Source: Pyrodictiaceae archaeon
GTDB taxonomy: Archaea > Thermoproteota > Thermoprotei_A > Sulfolobales > Pyrodictiaceae
NCBI GenBank assembly: GCA_027036135.1
Contig: JALVSY010000007.1
Span: 872,880-936,879, forward strand
Length of the DNA: 64,000 nucleotides
Reading direction: 5' to 3'
A program made the position numbers and the translations under genes. Shown here in pieces: positions 40,576 through 49,261 of the stretch (the stretch's first letter is position 1; each line of letters begins with the position of its first letter). Below the pieces are notes generated by a model, which saw nothing but the letters and a program-made list of their open reading frames with translations, was not told the DNA's origin and did no database searches.

Positions 40576-40986
40576 CTAGGACGTGAACGTCGCCTGGAAC
40601 TCTGAGCCGTCGCTGAGAGTCACTATTACTATGTGTTGTCCGCTGCCAAGATTTGGTAAGGTAACTATCTTATGAAGCTCCTGGCCCGGTTTGAGGAGAT
40701 AGCCGCTGGCACCGATGCCTAGCTGCGAGCCAACATTCGTGCCGTCTATGGTTACTTTTGTTATGTTTGCTGCCGCGCCACCGACGTTCCTTATGCTTAG
40801 CTCGATATACGCCGTGTTACCGACATAGTCCACGGAGGCTGTTATCATTAGCTGGGGCTTCTTCGCTACCGCGCTGGCACTGGCGCTTACATACTTGTAG
40901 ATAACATAGCCGATGGCTATTGTCGCTGCTAGGAGGATGGCCGTTGCGATGAGGGGGCTTATTCCGCGAAGCCCTCTGCGTTGCAT
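40576..40986 (-). CDS. archaeal type IV pilin
   Basis: 136 residues. A class III signal QRRGLRG followed by ISPLIATAILLAATIAIGYVIYKY, the conserved hydrophobic N-terminal helix of archaeal pilins/archaellins. The C-terminal domain is beta-rich. ATG 40986 is preferred (GGGTGGAG upstream). The matching ATPase and TadC-like genes lie upstream. A TATA at 41166-41177 implies a 150-170-base, C/A-rich leader. Confidence 0.75.
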   Translation of the reverse strand: MQRRGLRGISPLIATAILLAATIAIGYVIYKYVSASASAVAKKPQLMITASVDYVGNTAYIELSIRNVGGAAANITKVTIDGTNVGSQLGIGASGYLLKPGQELHKIVTLPNLGSGQHIVIVTLSDGSEFQATFTS

Positions 40987-41201
40987 TGTCTCCACCCTTG
41001 TTCTCCACTAGGCTGCTAAGGAGTGGGAGAGCGCATGCCTGTGGGGAGGGTTTGGCCTTGTTGCCGTGGCTGTGGTAATCTGTGAAGGCGTTGTGGCTGT
41101 GATTCTTGGCGTTGTTTTTGTGGGTTGGTCGGTGTTGCTGGGCGTTACCCGGTGCATGGTGGAAAGCTATAAATATGGGTGTGTAGTGGATGGTGCAGGC
41201 C

Positions 41202-42074
41202 TCAATACCTGCCTCCATGGGCTGGGTATATGGGCTCCCTCACTGGTTTCTCCCGGAGCCTCCAGGCACCCTCCCCGATGCGCTCCACTATGCCTAGCGT
41301 CTCCAGCTTCTTTAGTACCTGAACCGCGCTCGGATAGTGTAGGGCAAGTATTCTCGCAAAATCATGGGCCGAGAAGGGTTGGTAGTCGAAGCTCGTCCTT
41401 AGGAGGTTGTAGAGTCTCTCCAGGTCGAAGGTAACCGTTATCCTCCCGTTCATACCCCTCATCCTCCGAGTAGAATCGATGAGGGGGAGAAGGAGCAGCT
41501 CTGCGGGGGCGAGCCTCCCGAGCCTGAGTCTGTGAGCCCTTGTAGCGGAGGGGATGTAGCCCCTCAGAGCCACTATGAAGAAGCCCGGGTAGCTCGCGAC
41601 GCTGCTCGCGTGGACCCGTATTCTTCCCTCGCCTCTCAGCAGGACGTGGTGGTTCTCGAGGCCTAGTAGGCAGCTGCTCCATATCCTTATCGCTCTATAG
41701 AAGCTTGCTCTCGAGGAGCCTGTGAGCTCCCATGCCTGCTGGGCTACTGGTCTCCCGAGGAGTCCTCTCGCGTGCTCCACGAGCCATGCCCAATAGGCGG
41801 CTGCCGCCGCCAGGGCCCGTTCATCGGCGCCGCGGCCATTGTTTACGCGGCACTCGCGCGCGTCTAGGAGCCACGCGGTGGAGTAGGCTAGCTCCGTGGC
41901 TTCCCGGTAACGCTTCACCCCGAGCTCCTCGAGCGCCGAGACCAGGAGTCTCCGGTAGTGCTCCGCCTCCTCGTCTACGCGTATGCGGCTGCGAAGCTCC
42001 TCGAGCAACAGTATGTCGAGGACGAGCTGCGCTCCCTCCCGCTGCTCGCCGAGGCTGTAAAGACTGGCAGGCAA
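41202..42074 (-). CDS. HTH-containing regulator
   Basis: 290 residues. The C-terminus is a wHTH (FSAHDFARILALHYPSAVQVLKKLETLGIVERIGEGAWRL). A second HTH-like segment, QQAWELTGSSRASFYRAIRIW, lies in the middle. The helix-rich N-terminus is unassigned. It sits between pilus biogenesis genes and pilin genes and may control their expression. Confidence 0.6.
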   Translation of the reverse strand: MPASLYSLGEQREGAQLVLDILLLEELRSRIRVDEEAEHYRRLLVSALEELGVKRYREATELAYSTAWLLDARECRVNNGRGADERALAAAAAYWAWLVEHARGLLGRPVAQQAWELTGSSRASFYRAIRIWSSCLLGLENHHVLLRGEGRIRVHASSVASYPGFFIVALRGYIPSATRAHRLRLGRLAPAELLLLPLIDSTRRMRGMNGRITVTFDLERLYNLLRTSFDYQPFSAHDFARILALHYPSAVQVLKKLETLGIVERIGEGAWRLREKPVREPIYPAHGGRY

Positions 42075-42167
42075 TGGCGGCAGCCCTCTTATTCTGGACA
42101 GGAGCGTAACACCTTACAGCGACTCCGCTTATTCATTTCCACGAGAAATGCATGGAGCGCTGAAAGA

Positions 42168-44135
42168 CTAGAAGACGTTGAGCAACATTATTGTCGCCAG
42201 CGTGGAGAGCACGGCAGCCAAGGGCCACAACGTGTCCCTCACCGTCAGGCTTATCGCCTTGGCGGCGAGGAAGCCCATCACCGCGGCAGCTATGAGCGCT
42301 AGCCAGGCTATGAACCCGGCGACGTTGCCGGAGAGCGTGAGCGGCAACGACTCGAGCACCTGCGTCGTCGAGCCCATGATTCGCTGCAGCCCAGCAGCCA
42401 TCACCGCCACTATCGGGGGGAACCCGATGGCGAGGAAGCCCAGCAGCCTAAGCCTCATACTAGCAGCCCTGTGTGCACTGACGTGCGCGTATACGAGGTC
42501 ATAGAGCCGCTCGAGTGCCAGAGGGTCGCTGGCCCCCTGCGAGCCAACGATGTTGACTACCGTGTACAGGGTGTACTTTGCTAGCCAGGAGCGTGCCCTA
42601 ATACCGCCTGACCTGGCCGCCGCCCTCGCAGCAGCTGCCAGGGGCTCCTCTACGCTGCCAACGGCGTGCTCCAGTAGCTGGGATACAGGCTTATCGGACA
42701 TGCTCCTCGTGTACTCTATCACCATTCTTAGTAGTGGCAGTAGCTCCCGCTCCTCTTTGCTCACTAGGCGCTTCTGTGCTCTGAAGGCCACGCCGTAGAC
42801 GCCTAGCCCGGCTGCAGCCGAGAACCCAGCGGACATTATCGCTGGTAGCCCGAGGACCGTGCATAGGAGGGCGGCTGCGCTTGCAGCCACCACGGCGGCT
42901 ATGACTGCCTCGGCGTCCCTGTATTTCTCCCTGAGCCGGGGCTGGCTACCAGCGAGTAAGGAGTAGCCTAGGGGCGCAGCCAGGATTATTGCTAGGGCTG
43001 CTAACCCAGCGCCCCTACCGCCGAGGAATGCCGAGAACATGACAAATATCAGGGTGGTCGCCAATAAGCCCATCAAGCCAGTGCCGAGGGCTACTCCGTT
43101 CTCCGCGTACGCGGCTATCCTGGCCCTTAGCTCGTCGGTCTCAGCGCGCAAGGTGTCGCTGAGAAAAGCTGCCACGTCGCCGCCGCTATCTCTTATCGCC
43201 AAGTAGTAGGCGTAGAACCTGCGCAGCCTACGGCTAGGATGCTTGTTAGCGAGTTCCTCGGGGCTCTTACCAGCATCAGCACCTATGGCTGGTAATAGTT
43301 TACTCTTACGGGCCTCTTCGAGCGCATCCTCGAGAGAACCTGTACCCGAGCGCTCCATGAGCCAGGCCCACAGGCTGAGATATGGGAGCTCCTCCTCCGC
43401 CGCCCTCGCTCTTTCCCTAGCTTTTGCCTCGAGGTGTGCTCTTAGGAGTGGCAGGGATAGAGGCGGCAATAGCGCTGATAGTAGTAGCGCCTTGCTCCCA
43501 GCAAGCACCGCCAGGCCAGCCAGCACAGCGGACGCGGCTAGACTACCTAGTAATATTATAGATACTAGTGCTGCGGTCTCGAACCTAGTCCACCTATAGC
43601 CAGCCTTCTCAACCGCCTCGGGGACCCCGAGCCGAGCTGCAACCCTATCCCCGAGGGGTATGGCGCCTAGGACCACGGGTACAACGTATCTTAGTACTCC
43701 TCGGGGCTCTTCGGGTCTCTCTCTGAGCCCCTTCCTAAGCATGTAGAGCATCCACGCGCCGGGGATTATCGGCAGTGCACCTATCAGCGCTAGTACTGGG
43801 TTCCTCTCTAGCTGGAGCGTGGACGAGACAACCCCCAGCACCATCATGGCTATAGAGGCTAGGAGTACTAGTCTCCTAGAGGGATAGAGCGCCAAGCGGT
43901 AGAGAAAACCAGTTGCCAGGTCTAGGGCAAATAACGCGAAGAGGAAAACACCTAGGCCGAGCACAGTGGGCGTGACACGGACCTCAGGCTCCGCTAGGCC
44001 CAGCAGCGTTCTCCACGGAACCATCCCGAGGATTATTAGGAGCGTTGACGCTATCGCCACCGCTAACTGGTAGCCCGTTATTATCCTCCTTGCCTTCTGC
44101 GTCTTTGCCTGAGCCGCCTCCATTACCCTCCCCAC
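42168..44135 (-). CDS. TadC/ArlJ-like type IV pilus platform protein
   Basis: 655 residues with two repeated T2SSF-like domains, each with hydrophobic segments separated by cytoplasmic helices (such as EELPYLSLWAWLMERSGTGSLEDALEEA and ELLPLLRMVIEYTRSMSDKPVSQLLEHA). It anchors the pilus ATPase in the membrane. Its 5' end overlaps the ATPase gene by about 150 bases in a different frame, so an internal start is possible. Confidence 0.75.
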   Translation of the reverse strand: MGRVMEAAQAKTQKARRIITGYQLAVAIASTLLIILGMVPWRTLLGLAEPEVRVTPTVLGLGVFLFALFALDLATGFLYRLALYPSRRLVLLASIAMMVLGVVSSTLQLERNPVLALIGALPIIPGAWMLYMLRKGLRERPEEPRGVLRYVVPVVLGAIPLGDRVAARLGVPEAVEKAGYRWTRFETAALVSIILLGSLAASAVLAGLAVLAGSKALLLSALLPPLSLPLLRAHLEAKARERARAAEEELPYLSLWAWLMERSGTGSLEDALEEARKSKLLPAIGADAGKSPEELANKHPSRRLRRFYAYYLAIRDSGGDVAAFLSDTLRAETDELRARIAAYAENGVALGTGLMGLLATTLIFVMFSAFLGGRGAGLAALAIILAAPLGYSLLAGSQPRLREKYRDAEAVIAAVVAASAAALLCTVLGLPAIMSAGFSAAAGLGVYGVAFRAQKRLVSKEERELLPLLRMVIEYTRSMSDKPVSQLLEHAVGSVEEPLAAAARAAARSGGIRARSWLAKYTLYTVVNIVGSQGASDPLALERLYDLVYAHVSAHRAASMRLRLLGFLAIGFPPIVAVMAAGLQRIMGSTTQVLESLPLTLSGNVAGFIAWLALIAAAVMGFLAAKAISLTVRDTLWPLAAVLSTLATIMLLNVF

Positions 44136-45609
44136 TATGTCTGCCTGCCTGGGAGAAGGAGACGCGCCGAGGCTCGGCCACCTTTACGAGTTCGTCTCTC
44201 TCGGGGTCGTAGCGGTAGAGGAGGCGTTCGCCACCGCTCGGCAGAACCTCATAGATGGCCACGACCCTGCGAACGGTTCTCTCGCCCAGCCTTACCTTGT
44301 CGAGGACAACAACAGACCAGAGAAGTACCAGCATATCCTCCCTTACGCCTAGCTTCAATAGTCTCAGCTTCAGCTCCTCCCAGTCCCGGGCATGGAACGT
44401 AGCAGCGCTAGCCTCCCCGAGCGCTGCTACCTCGAAGAGGTCCAGTATCTCTGGTCCACGGGCCTCCGTTATCGCTGTGAATTGTCCCCGGAGCCTCAGC
44501 GCGACCCGTATGAGGTCCTGGTACGTTACCTCGGTCTGCCTACTCGCGGCGAGGCTCCTCGCCCTCCTCACTCTCAGGCTTATGAAGCGTGGATGCCTCG
44601 GCCTAAGCTCCGGGACATCCTCTATGGCTACGAGCTTCCAGTCACCGGGGAGCTTCTCCATCAAGGCGTTTAGCAGCGTGGTCTTGCCCGTGCCCTGGGG
44701 GCCTATAATGAACACCATTCCGCGGCTCAGCAGCACTCTCAGCAAGTACTCGGCTGCCTCCCCGCTCAGCATCTTATCCGCTACCAGGTCCTCGAGGCTC
44801 AGCGGCTTCTCTGGGTGCTTCCTAACCGATAGACTCGTGGCACTAGCTATCGTGCCGAGAACCATTGTGACGCGGTGACCGTTCAGCTCCGCCTCGGCGA
44901 TAGGGAATGCTGGAGATATAGCTGTCCCAGCGGCGGAGGCCAAGCGCTGCAGGTATTCCCGGAACTCATACTCGGGGGGCGCAACTATGCTGGTAGGGAT
45001 GTACTCTCTTCCCGGCATCTTCCTGTGAATAATATCTACGGGTCTCCCGGCCACAGCACTTATCTCCTCAACATCCGGGTCGAGTACTAGCGGATAGAGG
45101 AACCCCCAGGGCGAGAGAGACTTCTCCACGTAGTAGCGGAAGGCCTCTGGCTGCCGCTGCATAATCTCCGAGACACCCAGCTTCTCTGCAGCCTCGCCAG
45201 CCTTCTCTGGCGGGAGACCGTGCTTCTCCAAGTACTCTATGACTATGCGGAGCGCCTTCTCGGCGTCAGGGTCTAAGCGGGGCTCTACGACCTCGTACCT
45301 ATCCTCGCCCACTACTATGGTCAGCACGCCGACGCCGTACTCGAGGACCCGGTGCTCGCTAATACTCCCCGCCTGGTCCTTGTCTCCCTCGCCGAACTGT
45401 CCCCCAGACTCTGCAGCTCCAGCACCCTCCCCACCCGCCTCAGGCTCCTCGGAAGCCCCATGGATTCTCTGAGCCTCTTCATCCTCGAGCAGGTCAAGCA
45501 ACAGATCCTCTTCTATCCCACGATGCTCTGTCTCCTCCTCGCCGCTCGGCTCCTTCACCAGCTCCTCGGGTATCTCCTCCCCGTTATCCCCCGCCATGGG
45601 CTCCATCAC
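43984..45609 (-). CDS. type IV pilus/secretion ATPase (TadA/VirB11 superfamily)
   Basis: 541 residues. Walker A GPQGTGKTT lies near residue 303, the acidic box AIEDVPELRPRHP follows, and the His-containing ASAATFHARDWEELKLRL element is near 420. The N-terminal 90 residues are acidic and low complexity. The C-terminal 50 residues are Gly/Asn-rich where the frame overlaps the TadC-like gene. This ATPase powers assembly of archaeal pili; as a VirB11 relative it could also serve the transfer channel. Confidence 0.85.
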   Translation of the reverse strand: MMEPMAGDNGEEIPEELVKEPSGEEETEHRGIEEDLLLDLLEDEEAQRIHGASEEPEAGGEGAGAAESGGQFGEGDKDQAGSISEHRVLEYGVGVLTIVVGEDRYEVVEPRLDPDAEKALRIVIEYLEKHGLPPEKAGEAAEKLGVSEIMQRQPEAFRYYVEKSLSPWGFLYPLVLDPDVEEISAVAGRPVDIIHRKMPGREYIPTSIVAPPEYEFREYLQRLASAAGTAISPAFPIAEAELNGHRVTMVLGTIASATSLSVRKHPEKPLSLEDLVADKMLSGEAAEYLLRVLLSRGMVFIIGPQGTGKTTLLNALMEKLPGDWKLVAIEDVPELRPRHPRFISLRVRRARSLAASRQTEVTYQDLIRVALRLRGQFTAITEARGPEILDLFEVAALGEASAATFHARDWEELKLRLLKLGVREDMLVLLWSVVVLDKVRLGERTVRRVVAIYEVLPSGGERLLYRYDPERDELVKVAEPRRVSFSQAGRHSGEGNGGGSGKDAEGKEDNNGLPVSGGDSVNAPNNPRDGSVENAAGPSGA

Positions 45610-45935
45610 TTACACAGCCATGGAGGGGTTACGAGAATATAGGTTCCCTGAGGGACTATGCTAGGGCATGGCTGGAGTGTGTTACTTGTGATGTTCGGCA
45701 CTATCCAGCACTGGAAGCTGCCCACGGTGCGCCAGTACGTCAGGTTCACTGTTATTGGAACGTAGCAGACGACGTGGGTCTCGTTGATTTCTACAACCTT
45801 CACGGGCCGTGGGGGCTCTGGCTTAGGGGTGTGGGCTTGTATCCACTTGTATAGCATTGGCGCTATCGCCACGGCTGCGGCGAGGAGGATTAGGGCTGCG
45901 TATAGCTCGGCTATTGCGCGCATAGGCCTAGGCAT
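45606..45935 (-). CDS. minor pilin-like protein
   Basis: 109 residues from ATG 45935: MPRPMRAIAELYAALILLAAAVAIAP resembles a class III pilin N-terminus, followed by a Cys-containing beta-like domain (CYVPITVNLTYWRTVGSFQCWIV). The stop overlaps the start of the ATPase gene, placing it first in the pilus operon. The start is supported by GGGAGAAGAGGGG nine bases upstream. Confidence 0.6.
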   Translation of the reverse strand: MPRPMRAIAELYAALILLAAAVAIAPMLYKWIQAHTPKPEPPRPVKVVEINETHVVCYVPITVNLTYWRTVGSFQCWIVPNITSNTLQPCPSIVPQGTYILVTPPWLCK

Positions 45936-45943
45936 TATCTCTA

Positions 45944-45996
45944 CCCCTCTTCTCCCGGGTTTCCCGGTAAGAGTGGAGGAGCTGGGAGAAGAGGGG
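45944..45996. repeat. 13-bp inverted repeat carrying divergent Shine-Dalgarno sequences
   Basis: CCCCTCTTCTCCC (45944-45956) and GGGAGAAGAGGGG (45984-45996) are exact complements 27 bases apart. Each lies immediately upstream of one of two divergent pilin-like genes, acting as the purine-rich ribosome-binding sequence of that gene. Confidence 0.65.
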
Positions 45997-46005
45997 CGAG
46001 CAACC

Positions 46006-47256
46006 ATGCGCGGCATAGGTACCTTGTTCGCTGGCTTGGTGGTACTGCTCGCTATTACGGCACTAACCGTGTACATGGTTCACGCGTACCTGGTGGCGCA
46101 GCAATCCCTGCGCGAGCAGCAACTGCTCTACGAGAAAGCAAGATACATAGCCGAGCACGCGAACATAACTGGCAGCACCATCAGCTTGCCGGAGCCAGCC
46201 GACCTAATAATAGTAGACCCCAGCGGTGTACCCCACGTAGCCAAAGACGTGAAAACGCTTACACTACCATGGAGCCCTGCAAACCTGAAAATCTACGTGG
46301 TGAAACGGGGCCGAGTACGGATAGCAGCCGCCGACCCCGTGGCCAGGGCCGCGGCCTTGGCCTCGGTCGCTGCAGCCCCGCTACAACCACTAGGCAGCTC
46401 TGCAGGCAGCATAGCTGGCTGCGAGTGGTACCTAGACCCATTCATCTACAACATAACTAGGAACCCAGCCGAGTATAGGGGCTATACATTGTACAAGGAG
46501 ATGCCGCAGATAGGTTACCTCTTCTACACAAGCCCTAGGTATCTTTGCCAAATGGATCCTATTAGGTATCCTAACTGGGCTATGTGGAAGTATCCTCTTC
46601 ACATCCTAGAGATCTTAGGAATTAATACTACAAGGTTGCTGAGCGACTGTCCCCAAATATATGTTTGGGATATAGCCATTGTGCCATACATAGGTGTCAT
46701 CGTCCGGGGGATACCACCAAGCATGCTGTACAACTATATGGAGCACTATTATGGCGATTTCTACCTAATATTCTACAATGGTACATGGAGAGAGATAGGA
46801 AGCGGTGTATACTGGGATTACACCATCCAAATAGGAAGTACACGTATAACGATAAAGAAGGTATACCTAAACCCGCGGTTCGCACCCATAGGTGACTGGA
46901 AGGTATTCATCAATGTGTCTTCACCCATTATTAGCGTTAACTATTCGAGAACAGAGACCCTTATCCCAGGCCAGAACGAGCTATGGATAAGCGCTAAGCT
47001 AGGTAACGGGCTAATACTAGCTGCCGAGAAGTGGTATGCCTATTACTTCGCAGAAACCTACAAAGGATTCCCAGCAGGGTGGGGAGATTACTGCTCGCAG
47101 CTGGAGCCCTGTGCCAAGGGATTTGGCATATACCGCAAGCTAAGTGCCTATGCAAAAGGAAGTGATTATGAATATCCATTACAAGCTGTTCTACTACTTA
47201 GGCATAGTGCTTACTCGTCATCACCAAGCATAGCATATATCTATAAGCACTGCTAG
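46006..47256 (+). CDS. large pilin-like surface protein (possible tip adhesin)
   Basis: 416 residues from ATG 46006 (AGAGGGGC upstream). The N-terminus RGIGTLFAGLVVLLAITALTVYMVHAYLV is a pilin-like helix. The remaining 380 residues are Tyr/Trp-rich, with sequons and cysteines, predicted extracellular. It is more AT-rich than its neighbours after 46480. Divergent from the pilus operon. Probably a minor pilin or adhesin. Confidence 0.55.
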   Translation: MRGIGTLFAGLVVLLAITALTVYMVHAYLVAQQSLREQQLLYEKARYIAEHANITGSTISLPEPADLIIVDPSGVPHVAKDVKTLTLPWSPANLKIYVVKRGRVRIAAADPVARAAALASVAAAPLQPLGSSAGSIAGCEWYLDPFIYNITRNPAEYRGYTLYKEMPQIGYLFYTSPRYLCQMDPIRYPNWAMWKYPLHILEILGINTTRLLSDCPQIYVWDIAIVPYIGVIVRGIPPSMLYNYMEHYYGDFYLIFYNGTWREIGSGVYWDYTIQIGSTRITIKKVYLNPRFAPIGDWKVFINVSSPIISVNYSRTETLIPGQNELWISAKLGNGLILAAEKWYAYYFAETYKGFPAGWGDYCSQLEPCAKGFGIYRKLSAYAKGSDYEYPLQAVLLLRHSAYSSSPSIAYIYKHC

Positions 47257-47433
47257 TCTTTTCTTTGAACCAGTCCGCGTCCCCTACTCCTTCTGCCCAG
47301 TTACGCTGCTCACTTCTCCCAGGGTGGGGCCTCGGCCTAGGAAAGTACTGACATTAGTCAAAGAAGTCGCTGACGCCTCGGCCTTCCACGCCCCGTCTCC
47401 CGGTCAGCCTTTTCCTAGACGGAGGGATAGAGT

Positions 47434-47739
47434 GTGGGCGAGTGGGTTCTATGCAGGATATTCTTCCGGGGAGAGAAAACACTAGAGATATGCAATAAGC
47501 TACTAGACGAGCTAGCAGAGAAAGGCTACATACACATCCGTAGAGAAGACCCAGAGAAAAGCATCAAGTACCACGTAGCCAAGAGGCTACGAGAACTAGG
47601 CATACTCATGCACCGAACAATAACCAGTTGCGGTGCAGACAAAATATACCGCATATACGTGGTAGACCGCAAGAGAATGGCTAAGCTAAGACTAGAATTC
47701 GACCAACTAGACCGCCCATGGCCGATATGCATTGAGTGA
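47434..47739 (+). CDS. hypothetical protein, possible DNA-binding
   Basis: 101 residues, GTG start. Helical with a KLLDELAEKGYIHIRRED hairpin and KYHVAKRLRELGILM, suggesting a wHTH-like fold, followed by a strand pair. No clear family. Upstream is a 177-bp region with two CTCCC motifs. Confidence 0.45.
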   Translation: MGEWVLCRIFFRGEKTLEICNKLLDELAEKGYIHIRREDPEKSIKYHVAKRLRELGILMHRTITSCGADKIYRIYVVDRKRMAKLRLEFDQLDRPWPICIE

Positions 47740-47804
47740 CTAGATTATTATAATATTTAGGTATTCTCCACCCAGGTATTTTCCCAACAATCACTACGAA
47801 TAGA

Positions 47805-47824
47805 GTCTATACAGGGCTATAGAC
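47805..47824. promoter_or_regulatory. inverted repeat upstream of the integrase
   Basis: GTCTATA and TATAGAC surround a six-base spacer, about 95 bases before the integrase ATG, with a TATA-like ACTTATATG (47846-47854) downstream of it. Possible operator or recombinase arm site. Confidence 0.4.
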
Positions 47825-47919
47825 AAGCTTCTCTATACCGATGACTTATATGAGAGAAGGCAATTACCAATAATCATAACACGCACCAAGGGCAACTCAA
47901 CAGCGACAAGGATACCACC

Positions 47920-48795
47920 ATGAGAGCCAAGAGCCAAGCAATAACTATTAGGGAAGTTGACTGGAGAAGTTTCGCTATATACCTCGAGGGGCTTGGGCTC
48001 TCGAGGAAGTGGAGGGAGGATCTGCTAAGGTACGCTAGGCGCTATGGATGGCTCGTGTACGAGGACCATGTTAGGCTCCGTGTGGAGCTGAGGAGATTAA
48101 GCCCCCATATGCGCAACAAGGTGATGAATGCACTATCGCACTTAGCGAGGTTCCTTGAAGAGCACGGCGAGGAGGGGCTCTACGAGGAGCTGAGGAAACG
48201 GTTCCGGAGAGCACGGCTAGCATGGAGCAAGGGGCGGCCCCGGCTACGGGTTCTCGCTAGCCTCGAGGACATGCTAGAGCCTGTAACTCATGCAGCGTCT
48301 ATGCTCAAGCCAAGGCACTATAGGGTGTTCGCGGCGTTCCTCTTAGCCACTGGGCTCCGGCCCGAGGAGGCTGCAAAAGCGTGGCGAAGCTACTGGCGCG
48401 TGAGGATGCGCTACCGGGACATGGTGCTACTGGACCTAGAGGCAGTAGGACTCGACAGAGACACTAAGAGAGCCATAGTAGCCATGGTTCACCCGCTTGC
48501 GGACGCTGAGGTGCCGGAGAAGCCCAGGATAAGCCTAGCATTACTCCGGAGGAAGTGGAACAAGGCCGCAGAAGAAGCTGCCGGGAAGAGAATAGAGCTT
48601 TACACCATGAGACGGCTCCATGCAACACTCTTACTACACGCCGGGGTACCGGAGCACATAGTGGACCTGCTACAAGGCCGCCCAGGCTCCACAATCCTGC
48701 GACAAAACTACATCATGTACACGCTCTACGAGTACTGGCACAGCTACATCAAAGCCCTCCAGAACCCCCTCTCAATAATTCTAGGCAAAGACTAG
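47920..48795 (+). CDS. int: tyrosine recombinase (pNOB8/SSV-type archaeal integrase)
   Basis: 291 residues. The catalytic core is LLATGLRPEEA (Arg147), LYTMRRLHATLLLHAGVPEHIVDLLQGRP (box II) and ILRQNYIMYTL (nucleophile Tyr264). The N-terminal half is a SAM-like core-binding domain. The stop codon lies five bases before the right att repeat, and the gene is intact, as in pNOB8-type integration and unlike SSV-type, where the gene is split. It integrates the element into tRNA-Asn. Confidence 0.9.
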   Translation: MRAKSQAITIREVDWRSFAIYLEGLGLSRKWREDLLRYARRYGWLVYEDHVRLRVELRRLSPHMRNKVMNALSHLARFLEEHGEEGLYEELRKRFRRARLAWSKGRPRLRVLASLEDMLEPVTHAASMLKPRHYRVFAAFLLATGLRPEEAAKAWRSYWRVRMRYRDMVLLDLEAVGLDRDTKRAIVAMVHPLADAEVPEKPRISLALLRRKWNKAAEEAAGKRIELYTMRRLHATLLLHAGVPEHIVDLLQGRPGSTILRQNYIMYTLYEYWHSYIKALQNPLSIILGKD

Positions 48796-48799
48796 TCTT

Positions 48800-48851
48800 C
48801 GGGCTGTTAACCCGGTGGTCGGTGGTTCGAATCCACCCGGCGGCGCCACAC
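48800..48851 (+). repeat. attR core (52-bp direct repeat of the tRNA-Asn 3' half)
   Basis: Identical over 52 bases to 13465-13516, starting in the anticodon stem and including the encoded CCA. It is a partial tRNA only. Chromosomal sequence resumes at 48852. Confidence 0.95.
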
Positions 48852-49023
48852 TCACATTCCTGTAAGGAGTTTCTCGGCATAGAGGTTCTCCTTCAAAACC
48901 ACTATGGTACCTAACTATTGTAGTCTCGCTCATCCACTTCGTAGTACTATTTGTTACATGGTTTTTACAAGATAACCGAGAAGTTTTGGCTTCGAGGAAT
49001 ACAAGAATAGAAATGTTATTAAC

Positions 49024-49163
49024 ATGGTGGGCCCGGGGGGATTTGAACCCCCGACCGCCGGGTCTCTCCCTCTCATCTAGGGCTCTTCGACAGACCCAGC
49101 GCCTGGACCGGATCCCGCAAGGGGCCTGGAGCCCGGCGCTCTGCCTGGCTGAGCTACGGGCCC
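49024..49163 (-). tRNA. tRNA-Trp (CCA anticodon) with 63-nt intron
   Basis: Acceptor GGGCCCG/CGGGCCC, D stem GCTC/GAGC, anticodon stem CCGGG/CCCGG, T arm GGGGG-TTCAAAT-CCCCC, discriminator A (49027), encoded CCA 49024-49026. The intron (about 49063-49125) follows position 37. CUCC of the loop pairs with GGAG at the intron's end, leaving three-base bulges AGG and AGA: a standard bulge-helix-bulge. Confidence 0.9.
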
Positions 49164-49261
49164 ATCCGTTTCTCGGGGCCCACCATGTAGCTCATCCCCG
49201 CCTCTCGGCGGGTCAGCCGGGGGTTCAACCATGTCTATTTTGTTAGGTGGACTGGCCGGGT

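Larger units (their letters stand above)
13517..48799. mobile_element. integrative conjugative element in tRNA-Asn, about 35.3 kb
   Basis: The element lies between two identical 52-bp copies of the tRNA-Asn 3' half and carries an intact tyrosine recombinase directly inside the right junction, as in pNOB8-type integration. The cargo includes a VirD4-like coupling ATPase, VirB2/VirB3/VirB4/VirB6-like proteins, type IV pilus components, several small DNA-binding regulators, PIN proteins, a DpdA/ArcS-like pair and an IS607-family insertion. Most of it looks higher in GC than the chromosome on either side. No Cdc6/MCM or polymerase gene is visible, so its replication mode is unclear. The transfer genes favour a conjugative element over a virus; no capsid gene was recognised. 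Confidence 0.92.

Noticed and set aside
13517-48799. Integrated virus (provirus)
   Set aside because: No capsid, terminase-like or tail gene was recognised, and the coupling ATPase plus VirB-like set point to conjugation. Some spindle-shaped virus-like membrane proteins cannot be fully excluded.
48800-48851. Second tRNA-Asn gene
   Set aside because: Only the 3' half is present; the acceptor 5' strand and D arm are missing. It is the right att repeat.
49063-49125. tRNA-Trp intron as a C/D box guide RNA
   Set aside because: In some archaea this intron is a guide RNA, but here only a poor box C-like TAGATGA is seen and no CTGA box D in a suitable place.
49164-49260. Another tRNA upstream of tRNA-Trp (GGGGGTTCAACC resembles a T arm)
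   Set aside because: No acceptor or anticodon stem can be built around it; only a CCCCGCC/GGCGGGT hairpin is present.
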